Shown here piece after piece: positions 51,407 to 61,113 of a stretch of 64,000 nucleotides of DNA; the first letter of the stretch is position 1, and each line of letters opens with the position of its first letter. Made by a program: the position numbers and the translations under genes. Under the pieces are notes generated by a model. The model was not told the origin of the DNA. It ran no database searches and saw nothing but the letters and a program-made list of their open reading frames with translations. The stretch comes from Mesorhizobium sp. Root554 (GTDB taxonomy: Bacteria > Pseudomonadota > Alphaproteobacteria > Rhizobiales > Rhizobiaceae): NCBI RefSeq assembly GCF_001427025.1, contig NZ_LMGA01000001.1:1711884-1775883 (forward strand). Direction: 5' to 3'.

Positions 51407-53491
51407 ATGCTTTCTCAAAAAGCCCTTCGCTACGTCGCCTGGAGCAGCACCACCGGCGTCGCCGTCCTCGCCCTCGCCGCCGTCACCCTCTGGCAGCTCG
51501 ACCGGGCCTTTCCGCCGCCCCTCCCCGCCAAGCCCATCGTCTCCGCCGAAGTGCTCGACCGCGACGGACAGCTCCTGCGAGCCTTCGCCACGCCGGACGG
51601 TTACTGGCGGCTGGCAACAAGCCCCGGTCAGGTGGACCGGCAGTTCGTCGACATGCTGGTTGCCTATGAAGACAAGCGCTTCTGGGATCATTCAGGCGTC
51701 GACCTGCTGGCGCTCGGCCGCGCCGCGCTGCAATTCGCCGGCAATGGCCGAATCGTCTCCGGCGGCTCGACGCTGTCGATGCAGCTCGCCCGGCTGATCG
51801 AGCCGCGCGAAAGCCGCAGCGTCTGGGCGAAGCTGCGCCAGATGGCCCGAGCCATCCAGATCGAACGGCGGCTGTCCAAGACCGAAATCCTCGAGCGTTA
51901 CCTGACGCTCGCGCCCTATGGCGGCAATCTGGAAGGCGTGCGCGCCGCGTCGTTGGCCTATTTCGGCAAGGAGCCGAAACGGCTCACCGTCTCCGAGGCG
52001 GCCCTGCTGGTGGCGCTGCCACAACTGCCGGAAAAACGCCGGCCGGACCGCAATCTGCGAATCGCACAGGCCGCGCGCGACCGCGTGCTTGACCGCATGG
52101 TTTCGGCCAATCTTCTGGGCGAACGCGAAGCCCAGCGCGCCGCGCTCGAAGCGGTGCCGGAAGTCCGCCGCGCCCTGCCCGCTCTGGCGGCTCACGCGGC
52201 CAACGCCGCGGTCGCAAAAGCAGCCACCGGCGAGCCACCCCGCCTGACGATCAGGAAGAGCGCGCAGCAAGGGCTTGAGGCCGTGGCGCGAGACGCCGCC
52301 CGCAAGCTCGGCCCGAAACTGTCCGTCGCCATGGTGCTGGCCGACGCCCGCACCGGCGAGATCCTTGGCGAAGTCGGCTCTGCCGATTTCTTCGATTCCA
52401 GCCGTTCGGGCTGGATCGACATGACGAAGGTGCTGCGCTCGCCCGGCTCGACCCTGAAGCCGTTCATCTACGGTCTCGCCTTCGAGCAAGGCATGATCGC
52501 CCAGGAAACCATGATCGAGGACCGCCCCGCCGATTTCAGCGGCTACCGGCCGAAGAACTTCGACATGGGCTATCAGGGCGACGTCACCATCCGCCAGGCG
52601 CTGCAATTGTCGCTGAACGTGCCGGCCGTCCGCGTGCTCGACGCCGTCGGGCCGGCGCGGCTGGCCGCGCGGTTCCGGCAGGCCGGCGTCAATCCCGCCC
52701 TGCCCCTCAACGAGCCCCCCGGTCTCGCCATCGGGCTCGGCGGCGTCGGCATTTCGCTGCGCGATCTCGTCCAGCTCTATACCGGTCTCGCCAATGGCGG
52801 GAAGGTGCATCCGCTGCGCGACGGGGCCGAGACGACGCGGCCGGCGGACTTCACCGCCACCATCCTTGACGGGCAGGCGAACTGGCAGATCGCCGACATC
52901 CTGTCCGGCGTGAAGCCGCCGCAGGGCGCGTTGCAACGCGGCATCGCCTACAAGACCGGCACCTCCTATGGCTACCGGGACGCCTGGTCAGTCGGCTTCG
53001 ACGGACGCTATGTGCTGGGCGTCTGGGTCGGCCGCGCCGACGCCAGCGCCATACCCGGCCTTTCCGGATATGTCTCGGCGGCGCCCATCCTTTTCGAGGG
53101 ATTCGAGCGGTCCGGCCTGGCGTCGGTGGCGCTGCCCTCACGGCCGCCCGGCGTCTTCCTGCCGAAACGCGACCAGTTGCCGGTCACGCTTGCCCGTTTC
53201 GGCAGCGATGCCGCGAACGCCATCGGCCCGGCCGAGCCGGCGCCAAAAATCGTCTTTCCGCCTGACGGCGCGCGCGTCGATCTGGGTGCTGCCACCGCCA
53301 GCGCCACGCCGCTGGTCCTGAAGCTTCAGGACGGGCGCGCGCCCTTCCGCTGGCTGGCCAACGGCAAGCCGCTGACCGGCCGCGACCGCACCCGCACGAC
53401 GACCTGGCTGCCGGACGGCGCCGGTTATTCGACGCTGACCGTCATCGATGCCGCCGGCCGCGCCGCCAGCGTCAAGGTCTTCGTCGAATAG
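51407..53491 (+). CDS. pbpC: Penicillin-binding protein 1C
   Basis: The 694-residue protein has a short cytoplasmic end, one membrane anchor (about residues 12-32), a glycosyltransferase family 51 domain, a transpeptidase domain and a C-terminal PBP1C domain. The transglycosylase motifs are VAYEDKRFWDHSGVD and GGSTLSMQLARL. The transpeptidase motifs are S348-T-L-K351, SLN in LQLSLNVPA and K516-T-G. The last 110 residues match the BiPBP_C domain. The start at 51407 follows GAGGAG; an ATG at 51392 is less well placed. It polymerises or repairs peptidoglycan. Confidence 0.94.
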   Translation: MLSQKALRYVAWSSTTGVAVLALAAVTLWQLDRAFPPPLPAKPIVSAEVLDRDGQLLRAFATPDGYWRLATSPGQVDRQFVDMLVAYEDKRFWDHSGVDLLALGRAALQFAGNGRIVSGGSTLSMQLARLIEPRESRSVWAKLRQMARAIQIERRLSKTEILERYLTLAPYGGNLEGVRAASLAYFGKEPKRLTVSEAALLVALPQLPEKRRPDRNLRIAQAARDRVLDRMVSANLLGEREAQRAALEAVPEVRRALPALAAHAANAAVAKAATGEPPRLTIRKSAQQGLEAVARDAARKLGPKLSVAMVLADARTGEILGEVGSADFFDSSRSGWIDMTKVLRSPGSTLKPFIYGLAFEQGMIAQETMIEDRPADFSGYRPKNFDMGYQGDVTIRQALQLSLNVPAVRVLDAVGPARLAARFRQAGVNPALPLNEPPGLAIGLGGVGISLRDLVQLYTGLANGGKVHPLRDGAETTRPADFTATILDGQANWQIADILSGVKPPQGALQRGIAYKTGTSYGYRDAWSVGFDGRYVLGVWVGRADASAIPGLSGYVSAAPILFEGFERSGLASVALPSRPPGVFLPKRDQLPVTLARFGSDAANAIGPAEPAPKIVFPPDGARVDLGAATASATPLVLKLQDGRAPFRWLANGKPLTGRDRTRTTTWLPDGAGYSTLTVIDAAGRAASVKVFVE

Positions 53492-53686
53492 GCGTCGTGT
53501 TCTCAGGTTCAGGAAGCACGAGAGCCTGCATCCGATCACCAGCAGTCCTGCCAAATGAGTAAAATATTTTCTTATCCTGCAAAGAAGGACCGGGAATTTT
53601 CTCCCGAGCGCCAAACTTGGCAAGCTTCATTGCATCCAATTTCTACAATTTCGATAGAGTAAAAGCAGTTCCGCACGGAGGCTTTT

Positions 53687-54715
53687 ATGACCAACCTTCC
53701 TATCAAGACGCTGCTCGCTGCGTTCGTCGCAGGTTCCGTTCAGTTCGGCGCCCTCGGTTTTGCCTTTGCAGACTCGACGCTGCTCAATGTTTCCTACGAT
53801 CCAACCCGTGAGCTTTACAAGCAGTTCGACGAGGTGTTCAGCGCCCACTGGAAGGCCGAAACGGGAGAGACCGTTACCATCCAGCAATCCCATGGCGGCT
53901 CCGGCGCGCAGGCCCGTTCCGTCATCGATGGGCTGGAGGCCGACGTGGTGACGCTGGCTCTGGAAAGCGACATCAACGCCATCGCTGACAAGACCAGGAA
54001 GATAAAGCCCGACTGGCGCGGCCAGTTCGAGAACAATTCGGCGCCCTACACCTCGACCATCATCTTCCTTGTCCGCAAGGGCAATCCGAAAGCCATCAAG
54101 GACTGGGGCGATCTGGTCAAGGACGGCGTCCAGGTCATCACCCCCAATCCCAAGACCTCGGGCGGCGCCCGCTGGAACTACCTGGCGGCATGGGCCTACG
54201 CCAATGCGCAGGACGGGAATGACGAGGCCAAGACCAGGGAATTCATCGCCAAGCTTTTCTCCAACGTGCCCGTGCTCGACACCGGCGCGCGCGGCTCGAC
54301 CGTGACCTTCGCCCAGAAGGGCTTGGGCGACGTGCTGCTGGCATGGGAGAACGAAGCCTTCCTGGCGCTCGACGAGTTCGGCGCCGACAATTTCGACATC
54401 GTCTATCCGTCGAGTTCCATTTTAGCCGAACCGCCTGTCGCCATCGTCGACGCCAATGTCGACGCCAAGGGCACGCGCAAGGTGGCCGAGGCCTATCTGC
54501 AGTACCTCTATTCCAAGGAAGGACAGGCGCTGATCGCGAAGAACCACTATCGTCCCGCCAAGCCCGACCTCGTTCCGGCCGAAGATCTGGCCTGGCAAAA
54601 GGACCTCAAGCTGGTGACGATCGACGACCCCCAGTTCGGCGGCTGGAAGAAGGCCCAGCCCTACCATTTTGGTGACGGCGGCATATTCGACCAGGTCTAC
54701 AAGCCCGCCCAGTGA
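53687..54715 (+). CDS. Sulfate/thiosulfate ABC transporter binding protein (Sbp/CysP type)
   Basis: The 342-residue protein has a signal peptide ending near FAFADS. The sulfate-binding pattern is classical: [54 protein letters not shown] and [20 protein letters not shown]. It should bind sulfate or thiosulfate in the periplasm. GGAGGC lies upstream of the ATG. The genes for both permeases and the ATPase follow on the same strand. Confidence 0.94.
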   Translation: MTNLPIKTLLAAFVAGSVQFGALGFAFADSTLLNVSYDPTRELYKQFDEVFSAHWKAETGETVTIQQSHGGSGAQARSVIDGLEADVVTLALESDINAIADKTRKIKPDWRGQFENNSAPYTSTIIFLVRKGNPKAIKDWGDLVKDGVQVITPNPKTSGGARWNYLAAWAYANAQDGNDEAKTREFIAKLFSNVPVLDTGARGSTVTFAQKGLGDVLLAWENEAFLALDEFGADNFDIVYPSSSILAEPPVAIVDANVDAKGTRKVAEAYLQYLYSKEGQALIAKNHYRPAKPDLVPAEDLAWQKDLKLVTIDDPQFGGWKKAQPYHFGDGGIFDQVYKPAQ

Positions 54716-54817
54716 CGCGCGGCGCGCGTGGTTCGACACCCGAGATCAACTTTCTGGGTTGGATTTCGAACCGAGTTGTTGCAAGCAGGCCATGAAAGAA
54801 GGGACCCTCTTTAAGCC

Positions 54818-55669
54818 ATGACCCCAGCACCCGCCCAGGCGGGGTGGAAATTCAGGCAGCCGAGCGTCATTCCCGGTTTCGGGTTGACGCTCGGCTTCTC
54901 GCTTGTCTACCTCACGCTCATCATCCTGATCCCCTTGTCCGGTCTGGCATGGCGCTCCGCCGCGCTCGGCTGGTCTGATTTCTGGCGCATCATCACCGAC
55001 GACCGTACGCTGAAGGCACTGGAGATCAGCTTCGGTACCGCGTTGATCGCGGCGGCGATCAATGTCGTCTTCGGCACCCTCGTGGCGTGGATCCTGGTGC
55101 GCTACCGCTTTCCGGGCCGCCGCATCATCGACGCGATGGTCGACCTGCCCTTCGCCCTGCCAACTGCGGTAGCGGGCATCGCGCTCACCACGCTCTACGC
55201 GCCGAACGGACTGCTAGGCAAGCCGCTGATGGCACTTGGCATCAAGGTGGCCTACACGCCGCTCGGCATCGTCATCGCGCTTGTCTTTATCGGTCTTCCC
55301 TTCGTCGTGCGCACCGTGCAGCCGATCATGGAAGAAATCGACAAGGAGGTCGAAGAGGCCGCGGCGACGCTCGGCGCCAGCCGCTTCCAGACCATTACCC
55401 GCGTCCTGTTTCCCGGGCTTGCGCCGGCCATCGTCACCGGCTTCGCTCTCGCATTCGCGCGCGGTGTCGGCGAATACGGGTCGGTCATCTTCATCGCCGG
55501 CAATTTGCCCAAGGTTTCCGAGATCGCGCCGCTGCTGATCATCATTCGCCTCGAGGAGTATAACTACGCCGCCGCGACCGCGATCGCCGCGGTGATGCTG
55601 GCCATCGCCTTCGCGATGTTGCTGGTCATCAACCTCCTGCAGTCATGGAGCCGCAAGCGTTATGGCTGA
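54818..55669 (+). CDS. cysT: Sulfate ABC transporter permease CysT (CysU)
   Basis: The 283-residue permease matches CysT: GFGLTLGFSLVYLTLIILIPL at the N-terminus, FRIIDAMVDLPFALPTAVAGIALT-like sequence in the middle, and the EAA loop VEEAAATLGASRFQTITRVLFPGLAPAI. It has six helices. Its end overlaps the cysW start by eight bases. With CysW it forms the membrane part of the sulfate importer. Confidence 0.94.
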   Translation: MTPAPAQAGWKFRQPSVIPGFGLTLGFSLVYLTLIILIPLSGLAWRSAALGWSDFWRIITDDRTLKALEISFGTALIAAAINVVFGTLVAWILVRYRFPGRRIIDAMVDLPFALPTAVAGIALTTLYAPNGLLGKPLMALGIKVAYTPLGIVIALVFIGLPFVVRTVQPIMEEIDKEVEEAAATLGASRFQTITRVLFPGLAPAIVTGFALAFARGVGEYGSVIFIAGNLPKVSEIAPLLIIIRLEEYNYAAATAIAAVMLAIAFAMLLVINLLQSWSRKRYG

Positions 55670-56546
55670 TCCCTCAATCCAGACATATGCTCCGCCGTCG
55701 GAAGCTGCGACCGCCGCCGTCACGGAAAGCCCGGTGGCGCGGGCCGTCCTGATGACGGTCGCCTTCCTTTTCCTCGGCTTCTTCCTCGTCCTGCCGCTCA
55801 TCATCGTCTTCCAGCAGGCTTTTGCCAAAGGCATGGGCACCTATCTGTCGTCGCTCAACGATCACGATACGCTCGCCGCCATCCGCCTCACCTTGCTGGT
55901 GGCGGCCATCGCCGTGCCACTCAATCTGGTCTACGGCGTCGCCGCGGCCTGGGCGATCGCCAAGTTCGAGTTCAAGGGCAAGGCATTCCTGACCACGCTG
56001 ATCGACCTGCCCTTTTCGGTGTCACCCGTCATTTCGGGCCTTGTCTACGTCCTTTTGTTCGGCGCCCAGAGCATGCTCGGGCCATGGCTGAAGGCCAACG
56101 GCATCGAAATCCTGTTTGCCGTGCCCGGCATCGTCCTGGCGACCGTCTTCGTCACCTTCCCTTTCGTGGCGCGCGAACTGATCCCGCTGATGCAGGAGCA
56201 GGGCACCGGTGACGAGGAAGCCGCGCTTTCGCTGGGCGCCAATGGCTGGCAGACCTTCTGGTATGTCACGCTGCCCAACATCAAATGGGGGCTTCTCTAC
56301 GGCGTGCTCCTTTGCAACGCCCGCGCCATGGGCGAGTTCGGCGCGGTCTCGGTGGTGTCCGGCCACATACGCGGCGTGACCAACACCATGCCGCTGCATA
56401 TCGAAATTCTCTACAACGAGTACAACGCCGCCGCCGCGTTCGCCGTGGCGTCGCTGCTGGCGGGCCTCGCCCTCGTCACGCTTGTCTTGAAAACCATTCT
56501 CGAGCTGCGCTACGGCGCCGAGCTCGCCGCGACGCGCGGGCATTAA
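55662..56546 (+). CDS. cysW: Sulfate ABC transporter permease CysW
   Basis: The 294-residue permease has six helices and CysW features: VYGVAAAWAIAKFEFKGKA, DLPFSVSPVISGLVYVLLFG, and the EAA loop DEEAALSLGANGWQTFWYVTLP. NARAMGEFGAVSVVSGHIRG near the C-terminus is also characteristic. It overlaps cysT and is followed after 14 bases by cysA. Confidence 0.94.
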   Translation: MADPSIQTYAPPSEAATAAVTESPVARAVLMTVAFLFLGFFLVLPLIIVFQQAFAKGMGTYLSSLNDHDTLAAIRLTLLVAAIAVPLNLVYGVAAAWAIAKFEFKGKAFLTTLIDLPFSVSPVISGLVYVLLFGAQSMLGPWLKANGIEILFAVPGIVLATVFVTFPFVARELIPLMQEQGTGDEEAALSLGANGWQTFWYVTLPNIKWGLLYGVLLCNARAMGEFGAVSVVSGHIRGVTNTMPLHIEILYNEYNAAAAFAVASLLAGLALVTLVLKTILELRYGAELAATRGH

Positions 56547-56560
56547 GAAGGTAGGAAGTC

Positions 56561-57610
56561 ATGGAAGTTCGCGCTGTCAACGTGCGCAAGGAGTTCGACC
56601 GGTTCCCGGCGCTGCACGATGTTTCGCTCGACATCCGGTCGGGCGAGCTGATCGCCCTGCTCGGCCCCTCCGGTTCCGGCAAGACGACGCTGCTCAGGCT
56701 GATCGCCGGGCTGGAGCGCCCGACCCGAGGCGCGATCTTCTTCGGCGACGAGGACGCCTCGCACCGCTCCATCCAGGAGCGCAATGTCGGCTTCGTCTTC
56801 CAGCACTACGCGCTTTTCCGGCATATGACGGTGGCCGACAATATCGGCTTCGGCCTCAAGGTCCGCCACGGCGCCGACAGGCCTCCGGCCAGGGAAATCC
56901 GCCGCCGCGCTTCCGAGCTGCTCGATCTCGTCCAGCTCTCCGGCCTGGAAAACCGCTATCCGGCGCAGCTTTCCGGCGGCCAGCGCCAGCGCGTCGCACT
57001 GGCCCGCGCCATGGCGATCGAACCGAAAGTCCTGCTGCTGGACGAACCGTTCGGCGCGCTCGACGCGCAGGTCCGCCGCGAACTGCGCCGCTGGCTGCGC
57101 GACATCCACGACGCCACCGGCCACACCACCGTTTTCGTCACCCACGATCAGGAAGAAGCGCTCGAGCTGGCCGACCGCGTCGTCGTCATGAGCCAGGGCC
57201 GCATCGAGCAGGTCGGCACCGCGGACGACGTCTATGACACCCCTAACTCACCCTTCGTCTACGGCTTCATCGGCGATTCCTCGACGCTTCCGGTCAAGGT
57301 CGAGGACGACCAGATCTGGCTGGCCGACCGTCCGATCGGCATCAGCGCCCAGGGTTTCGCCGCCGGTCCGGCCACCCTGTTCTTCCGCCCGCACGATATC
57401 GAACTGCTGGACGGATGCAGCGGCTGCATCGCCGGCACCGTCGTCAGCAGCCGCCGTGTCGCGGGCACGCGCCGCGTCGAACTGGAGGTCGGCGGCGAAC
57501 AGCATCGCGTCGAAATCGAGCTGCCCGTCGATCACCCCGCGGCGCAGAAGAGCCGGGTCGCGTTTCGCCCGCGTAAGTGGAAACTGTTTCCTACAGAAAC
57601 GGCATCCTAG
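56561..57610 (+). CDS. cysA: Sulfate ABC transporter ATP-binding protein CysA
   Basis: The 349-residue ATPase has [36 protein letters not shown] and [14 protein letters not shown]. The C-terminal part is a TOBE-type domain that includes the CysA pattern FIGDSS and [10 protein letters not shown]. The start matches the CysA N-terminus [13 protein letters not shown]. It completes the sulfate importer with CysT, CysW and the binding protein encoded upstream; a second binding-protein gene follows. Confidence 0.95.
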   Translation: MEVRAVNVRKEFDRFPALHDVSLDIRSGELIALLGPSGSGKTTLLRLIAGLERPTRGAIFFGDEDASHRSIQERNVGFVFQHYALFRHMTVADNIGFGLKVRHGADRPPAREIRRRASELLDLVQLSGLENRYPAQLSGGQRQRVALARAMAIEPKVLLLDEPFGALDAQVRRELRRWLRDIHDATGHTTVFVTHDQEEALELADRVVVMSQGRIEQVGTADDVYDTPNSPFVYGFIGDSSTLPVKVEDDQIWLADRPIGISAQGFAAGPATLFFRPHDIELLDGCSGCIAGTVVSSRRVAGTRRVELEVGGEQHRVEIELPVDHPAAQKSRVAFRPRKWKLFPTETAS

Positions 57611-57640
57611 TAACGAGGCACAGGGCGGATCGGGTTTTGT

Positions 57641-57653
57641 GGAATACAATTCC
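57641..57653. promoter_or_regulatory. Possible operator before the second sulfate-binding-protein gene
   Basis: GGAATACAATTCC is an inverted repeat of GGAAT with a three-base centre, 128 bases upstream of the start at 57781 and just after cysA. It could be a regulator site for the separately promoted binding-protein gene; no second copy was found in front of the Rrf2 gene. Confidence 0.3.
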
Positions 57654-57780
57654 TGGAACGCCTCATTAAAAACAACGAAGTTCCACTGGCGGCGACTCTA
57701 TCAGTCCGCCATTGCTCGCCTTGTCGGGGCCGGCCGCTATGGTGCTAGCCATCTCAGCACCGTTCCCTATGGAGTCCCCG

Positions 57781-58767
57781 ATGAAACGCCTCGCCCTCGC
57801 CGGCACCATTCTTGCCGGCTTCCTGTTCGCGACCGGAGCCGCCTCGGCCGCCGACAAGCTGCTGAACGCGTCGTATGACGTCGGCCGCGAATTGTTCGTC
57901 CAGATCAACGAGGCATTCGTCGCCAAACACCCCGGCGTGACCGTCGATCAGTCGCATGCCGGCACGTCGAAGCAGGCGCGTTCCATCGTCGAAGGGCTTG
58001 GCGCCGACGTCGTCACCTTCAACCAGGTTCCGGACATCGATTTTCTCGTCAAGAACGGCTACGTGAACGCCGATTGGCAAAAGGCGTTCCCGAGCAACGC
58101 CTCGCCCTTCTATTCGCTGCCGTCCTTCCTCGTGCGTGCCGGCAATCCGAAAAACATCAAGGACTGGGACGATCTCGCCCGCGACGACGTCCAGGTGATC
58201 TTCCCCAATCCCAAGACCTCGGGCAATGCCCGCTACACCTATCTCGCCGCCTACGCCTATGGGCTGGAGAAGTTCAACGGCGATGCCGCCAAGGTGAACG
58301 AGTTCATCGGCAAGATCTTCAGCCATGTGCCGGTGTTCGACACTGGCGGCCGCGCCTCGACCACCACCTTTGCCGAGCGCGGCATCGGCGACGTGCTCAT
58401 TACCTTCGAGTGCGAGACGCAGGGCATCGCCCGCGAATATGGCACCGACAAATACCAGCAGGTCGTGCCGTCGGTCAGCCTTCTGGCTGAGTTTCCTGTG
58501 GCCGTCGTCGAAAAGGTGGTAAAGGATCACGGCACCGGTGACGTGGCCAAGAGCTATCTCGAATTCCTCTACACACCCGACGGCCAGGAGATCGAAGCCG
58601 AGAACGGCATGCGTGTTCGCGACGAAACGGTCGCCGCCAAGTTCAAGGACAAGTTCCCGAATGTCCGGCTGGTCACCGTCGAGGACGTGTTCGGTGGCTG
58701 GAAGAAGGTCCAGACCGACCACTTCGCCGAGGGCGCCCTGCTCGACCAGATTTACGGCAGCCGCTGA
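57781..58767 (+). CDS. Second sulfate/oxyanion ABC transporter binding protein
   Basis: The 328-residue protein has a signal peptide (KRLALAGTILAGFLFATGAASA) and the Sbp layout (LLNASYDVGRELFVQ, SHAGTSKQARSIVEGLGA, NPKTSGNARYTYLAAYAYG, VFDTGGRASTTTFAERGIG). It differs from the first copy at ligand-loop positions: SHGGSG is SHAGTS and VVTLALESD is VVTFNQVPD, so its anion preference may differ. There is a 170-base gap after cysA, so it probably has its own promoter, and a strong terminator follows. It likely shares the CysTWA membrane complex. Confidence 0.92.
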   Translation: MKRLALAGTILAGFLFATGAASAADKLLNASYDVGRELFVQINEAFVAKHPGVTVDQSHAGTSKQARSIVEGLGADVVTFNQVPDIDFLVKNGYVNADWQKAFPSNASPFYSLPSFLVRAGNPKNIKDWDDLARDDVQVIFPNPKTSGNARYTYLAAYAYGLEKFNGDAAKVNEFIGKIFSHVPVFDTGGRASTTTFAERGIGDVLITFECETQGIAREYGTDKYQQVVPSVSLLAEFPVAVVEKVVKDHGTGDVAKSYLEFLYTPDGQEIEAENGMRVRDETVAAKFKDKFPNVRLVTVEDVFGGWKKVQTDHFAEGALLDQIYGSR

Positions 58768-58784
58768 TCCGGCCCTCGGCAGAC

Positions 58785-58812
58785 AAAACAGCCGGCGCAA
58801 GCCGGCTTTTTT
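58785..58812. terminator. Rho-independent terminator of the sulfate cluster
   Basis: AAAACA, GCCGGC, loop GCAA, GCCGGC, TTTTTT: a short GC stem with a six-T run, 18 bases after the second binding-protein stop. Confidence 0.9.
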
Positions 58813-59004
58813 GTCTTGGCCGAACGGACACGCGATTTCCGGACCCCTTGCCCGCGCTATTCATAACGCACGAAAAATAAACGTCTTTTCTATTGTATCT
58901 GTTGCTGGGCGATTTTATTGCTGTTGGAAGCTGCGGCGTTCACGTCATCATTTGCACACAAACAAAAGCGAAACGCGGCTTTTCGGGATCGGACTGTTTC
59001 TGGA

Positions 59005-59454
59005 ATGCTGACCAAAAAGGGTAAGTACGGGCTCAAGGCCCTGGTTCATCTGTCCAAGATGCCAGCCGGACAGCTTGCCTTCGTGGGCGACATCGCTGCC
59101 TCCAACAACATCCCGAAAAAATTTCTCGACGCCATTCTGGGCGAGTTGCGCAATGCCGGTTTCGTCCAGAGCCGCAAGGGCAAGGACGGCGGCTATCGGC
59201 TCGCCCGCCCCGCCGCCGAGATCAAGATCGGTCACGTGGTGCGCGTGCTGGACGGCCCGCTGGCGCCGCTCTCCTGCGCCAGCCGCACGCAATACCAGCG
59301 TTGCGAGGATTGCAACGAGGCGAACTGCGAGGTCCGGCACATGATGCTGGAAGTCCGCCACGCCATCGCCGAGGTGCTCGACAACCGCAGCCTCGCCGCC
59401 ATGCGCGATGCCGACAATGACGACTTTCCGCCGGAAGTCATCTCGCAGATCTGA
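59005..59454 (+). CDS. Rrf2-family regulator, probably sulfur- or Fe-S-responsive
   Basis: The 149-residue protein has the Rrf2 helix-turn-helix (MLTKKGKYGLKALVHLSKM, NNIPKKFLDAILGELRNAGFVQSRKG-type sequence, then GGYRLARPAAEIKIGHVVR). Downstream are four cysteines in SCASRTQYQRCEDCNEANC, more than in most members, suited to an Fe-S cluster or thiol switch. The start is at ATG 59005 because the conserved MLTKKGKYGL begins there. The location directly after the sulfate transporter suggests control of cysteine/sulfur genes, as CymR does in Firmicutes; this is inference. Confidence 0.9.
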   Translation: MLTKKGKYGLKALVHLSKMPAGQLAFVGDIAASNNIPKKFLDAILGELRNAGFVQSRKGKDGGYRLARPAAEIKIGHVVRVLDGPLAPLSCASRTQYQRCEDCNEANCEVRHMMLEVRHAIAEVLDNRSLAAMRDADNDDFPPEVISQI

Positions 59455-59487
59455 CCGCCACGCGCCCGGCCCGGCCCGCTCCAGCGA

Positions 59488-60846
59488 TCACAACAGGCCG
59501 ATCAGCCACCACCAGGCGGCGTTGATCGGCACGACGATGAGCAAACCCAGGGATCCCGTGACAAGACAATATTTGGCCACGACGGAACGATTGAGACCTG
59601 CAAGTTCCCCGCCGAACAGGATCGGTGGCGACTGATAAGCCAGAAACGTCGTGGAATAACCCATGACCTGGCTCAGAAGACCCATCTTCAGCAAACTGCC
59701 ACCGGCCAGCAAATTGGCCGCGAATGGCGTGAAAAGGGCCGGCGCGGCATTCGACGTGACGACGAAGCAGATCACGATCGAGACGGCGACCAGGACGATA
59801 TACGCCACCAGCGGATTCTGGGCCCATCCACCCTCACCGAGCGCCGCCAACGGCGTCAGGTCGACATGTCGCACAAGCGCAGTCAGCCCGATGATGGCGG
59901 CAATGAACCACAGGAGGTCCATTTTCTGACCGTTGCCGAACGCAACCATTTTGTCGGCATGCGAGGTCAGCAGGTAGGCCAGCGAAAAGCCGAGCCCTAC
60001 CCAGCCCGGCGCGATGTGATGCAGGGAATCCGTGAACCAGAAACCCAAAGTCGCCAGCAGCAACACGGAAACTCTCATCTCTTCCCGCGACAGGGATGTA
60101 GGCTTCGATTGCGGCGGCTCCGCAGAGACGGTGTCGGCGAACATCAGGAAGGATGTGCCGACGAGGACCGCGCCCCGCGCCAGCACGCCGGCCGGAAAGA
60201 AGGTATAGAGATATTCCGAGAAGCTGAGGTGCAAGCCAAGGCTCTGTTCCAGAACACCGGCCATGATGATGTTCGGGAGATTTGCCGGCAGGACCGCGCC
60301 GGCGAGTTCGAAAGACCCGACGATGACCAGGAGCAGGATGCCGTCGCGGCCGCGCCGGGAGCCATCCAGCCCCGCCACCGAGCAGTAACCTGCCGCTATC
60401 GGCACCAGAATCGCGATCCGGCCGAAGGTCGACGGCATCACGAGCGACAAGGCGAAGCTGATGACCGCGAAGGCAAAAAGCGCGCGCAGATAGGATCGTC
60501 CTATCAAACCGGCCAAGATCGTGCCCAGCCGCCTGCTGAGGCCGCTTTCCTTCAGGGCAAAACCGATGACGCCGCCGCTGAAGACAAGCCAGAAGGCACT
60601 GGATGCAAAGCCGGAGAAGATTTCTGCAACCGGCACCGTCGTGAGGGTAACGGCGAGAAAGAAAAACGTCAGCGATACGATATAGCCCGGAACGATCTGC
60701 GTCGCCCAAAGCATGATGCAGACATAGACGATGCCAAGAATACGCGCTTCCTGGCTGGAGATGATGCCGGAGGCCGCAAGCAGGAGTACTCCGAATACCC
60801 CCGCCAGCAGAGACACGCCGACGGCCACTTTCATATGTTTGGCCAT
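59488..60846 (-). CDS. DASS/SLC13-family anion:sodium symporter
   Basis: The 452-residue protein has about 12 membrane helices. The family signatures are visible: a PSTFGRIAILVPIAAGYCSVAG block, ANLPNIIMAGVLEQS and VVTSNAAPALFTPFAANLLAGG, including the NxP-type motifs used for carboxylate binding. DASS proteins import dicarboxylates, citrate or sulfate using sodium. Diverges from a GntR regulator gene with tandem operator-like repeats between them, so the substrate is probably sensed by that regulator. Confidence 0.88.
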   Translation of the reverse strand: MAKHMKVAVGVSLLAGVFGVLLLAASGIISSQEARILGIVYVCIMLWATQIVPGYIVSLTFFFLAVTLTTVPVAEIFSGFASSAFWLVFSGGVIGFALKESGLSRRLGTILAGLIGRSYLRALFAFAVISFALSLVMPSTFGRIAILVPIAAGYCSVAGLDGSRRGRDGILLLVIVGSFELAGAVLPANLPNIIMAGVLEQSLGLHLSFSEYLYTFFPAGVLARGAVLVGTSFLMFADTVSAEPPQSKPTSLSREEMRVSVLLLATLGFWFTDSLHHIAPGWVGLGFSLAYLLTSHADKMVAFGNGQKMDLLWFIAAIIGLTALVRHVDLTPLAALGEGGWAQNPLVAYIVLVAVSIVICFVVTSNAAPALFTPFAANLLAGGSLLKMGLLSQVMGYSTTFLAYQSPPILFGGELAGLNRSVVAKYCLVTGSLGLLIVVPINAAWWWLIGLL

Positions 60847-61056
60847 TGGACGTCCATCCGCGAACCATCTCCAGTTCCTGCCAGGATCGGAGCTTCATGA
60901 CTTACGGCTTCGCGTCGTCTCATACTCGATGCTTTCTCCCGCCCGTAAGGTTGCCCCTCCGTTGCTCCATTCGCGTCGGGATGGACGCGCGGGGAGGATG
61001 AGCATCCAGGGAAAATCGGCACAATTCCAAATTGATCTTGCAGCACTCTCATAATC

Positions 61057-61088
61057 GTATATCATATAGAAAAATTGTATATCATATA
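61057..61088. promoter_or_regulatory. Tandem GntR-type operator repeats
   Basis: GTATATCATATA occurs exactly twice, at 61057-61068 and 61077-61088, with a 20-base period, just upstream of the GntR start at 61114. Each is close to the AT-rich palindromes bound by FCD-type GntR repressors. They could repress both gntR and the divergent transporter gene. Confidence 0.65.
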
Positions 61089-61113
61089 TCAAGCTACTTT
61101 CCTGGAGATTGTG

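Noticed and set aside
53492..53686. Possible riboswitch before the first sulfate-binding-protein gene
   Set aside because: No conserved riboswitch core or convincing long-range stem was found by eye; it is treated as an ordinary promoter region.
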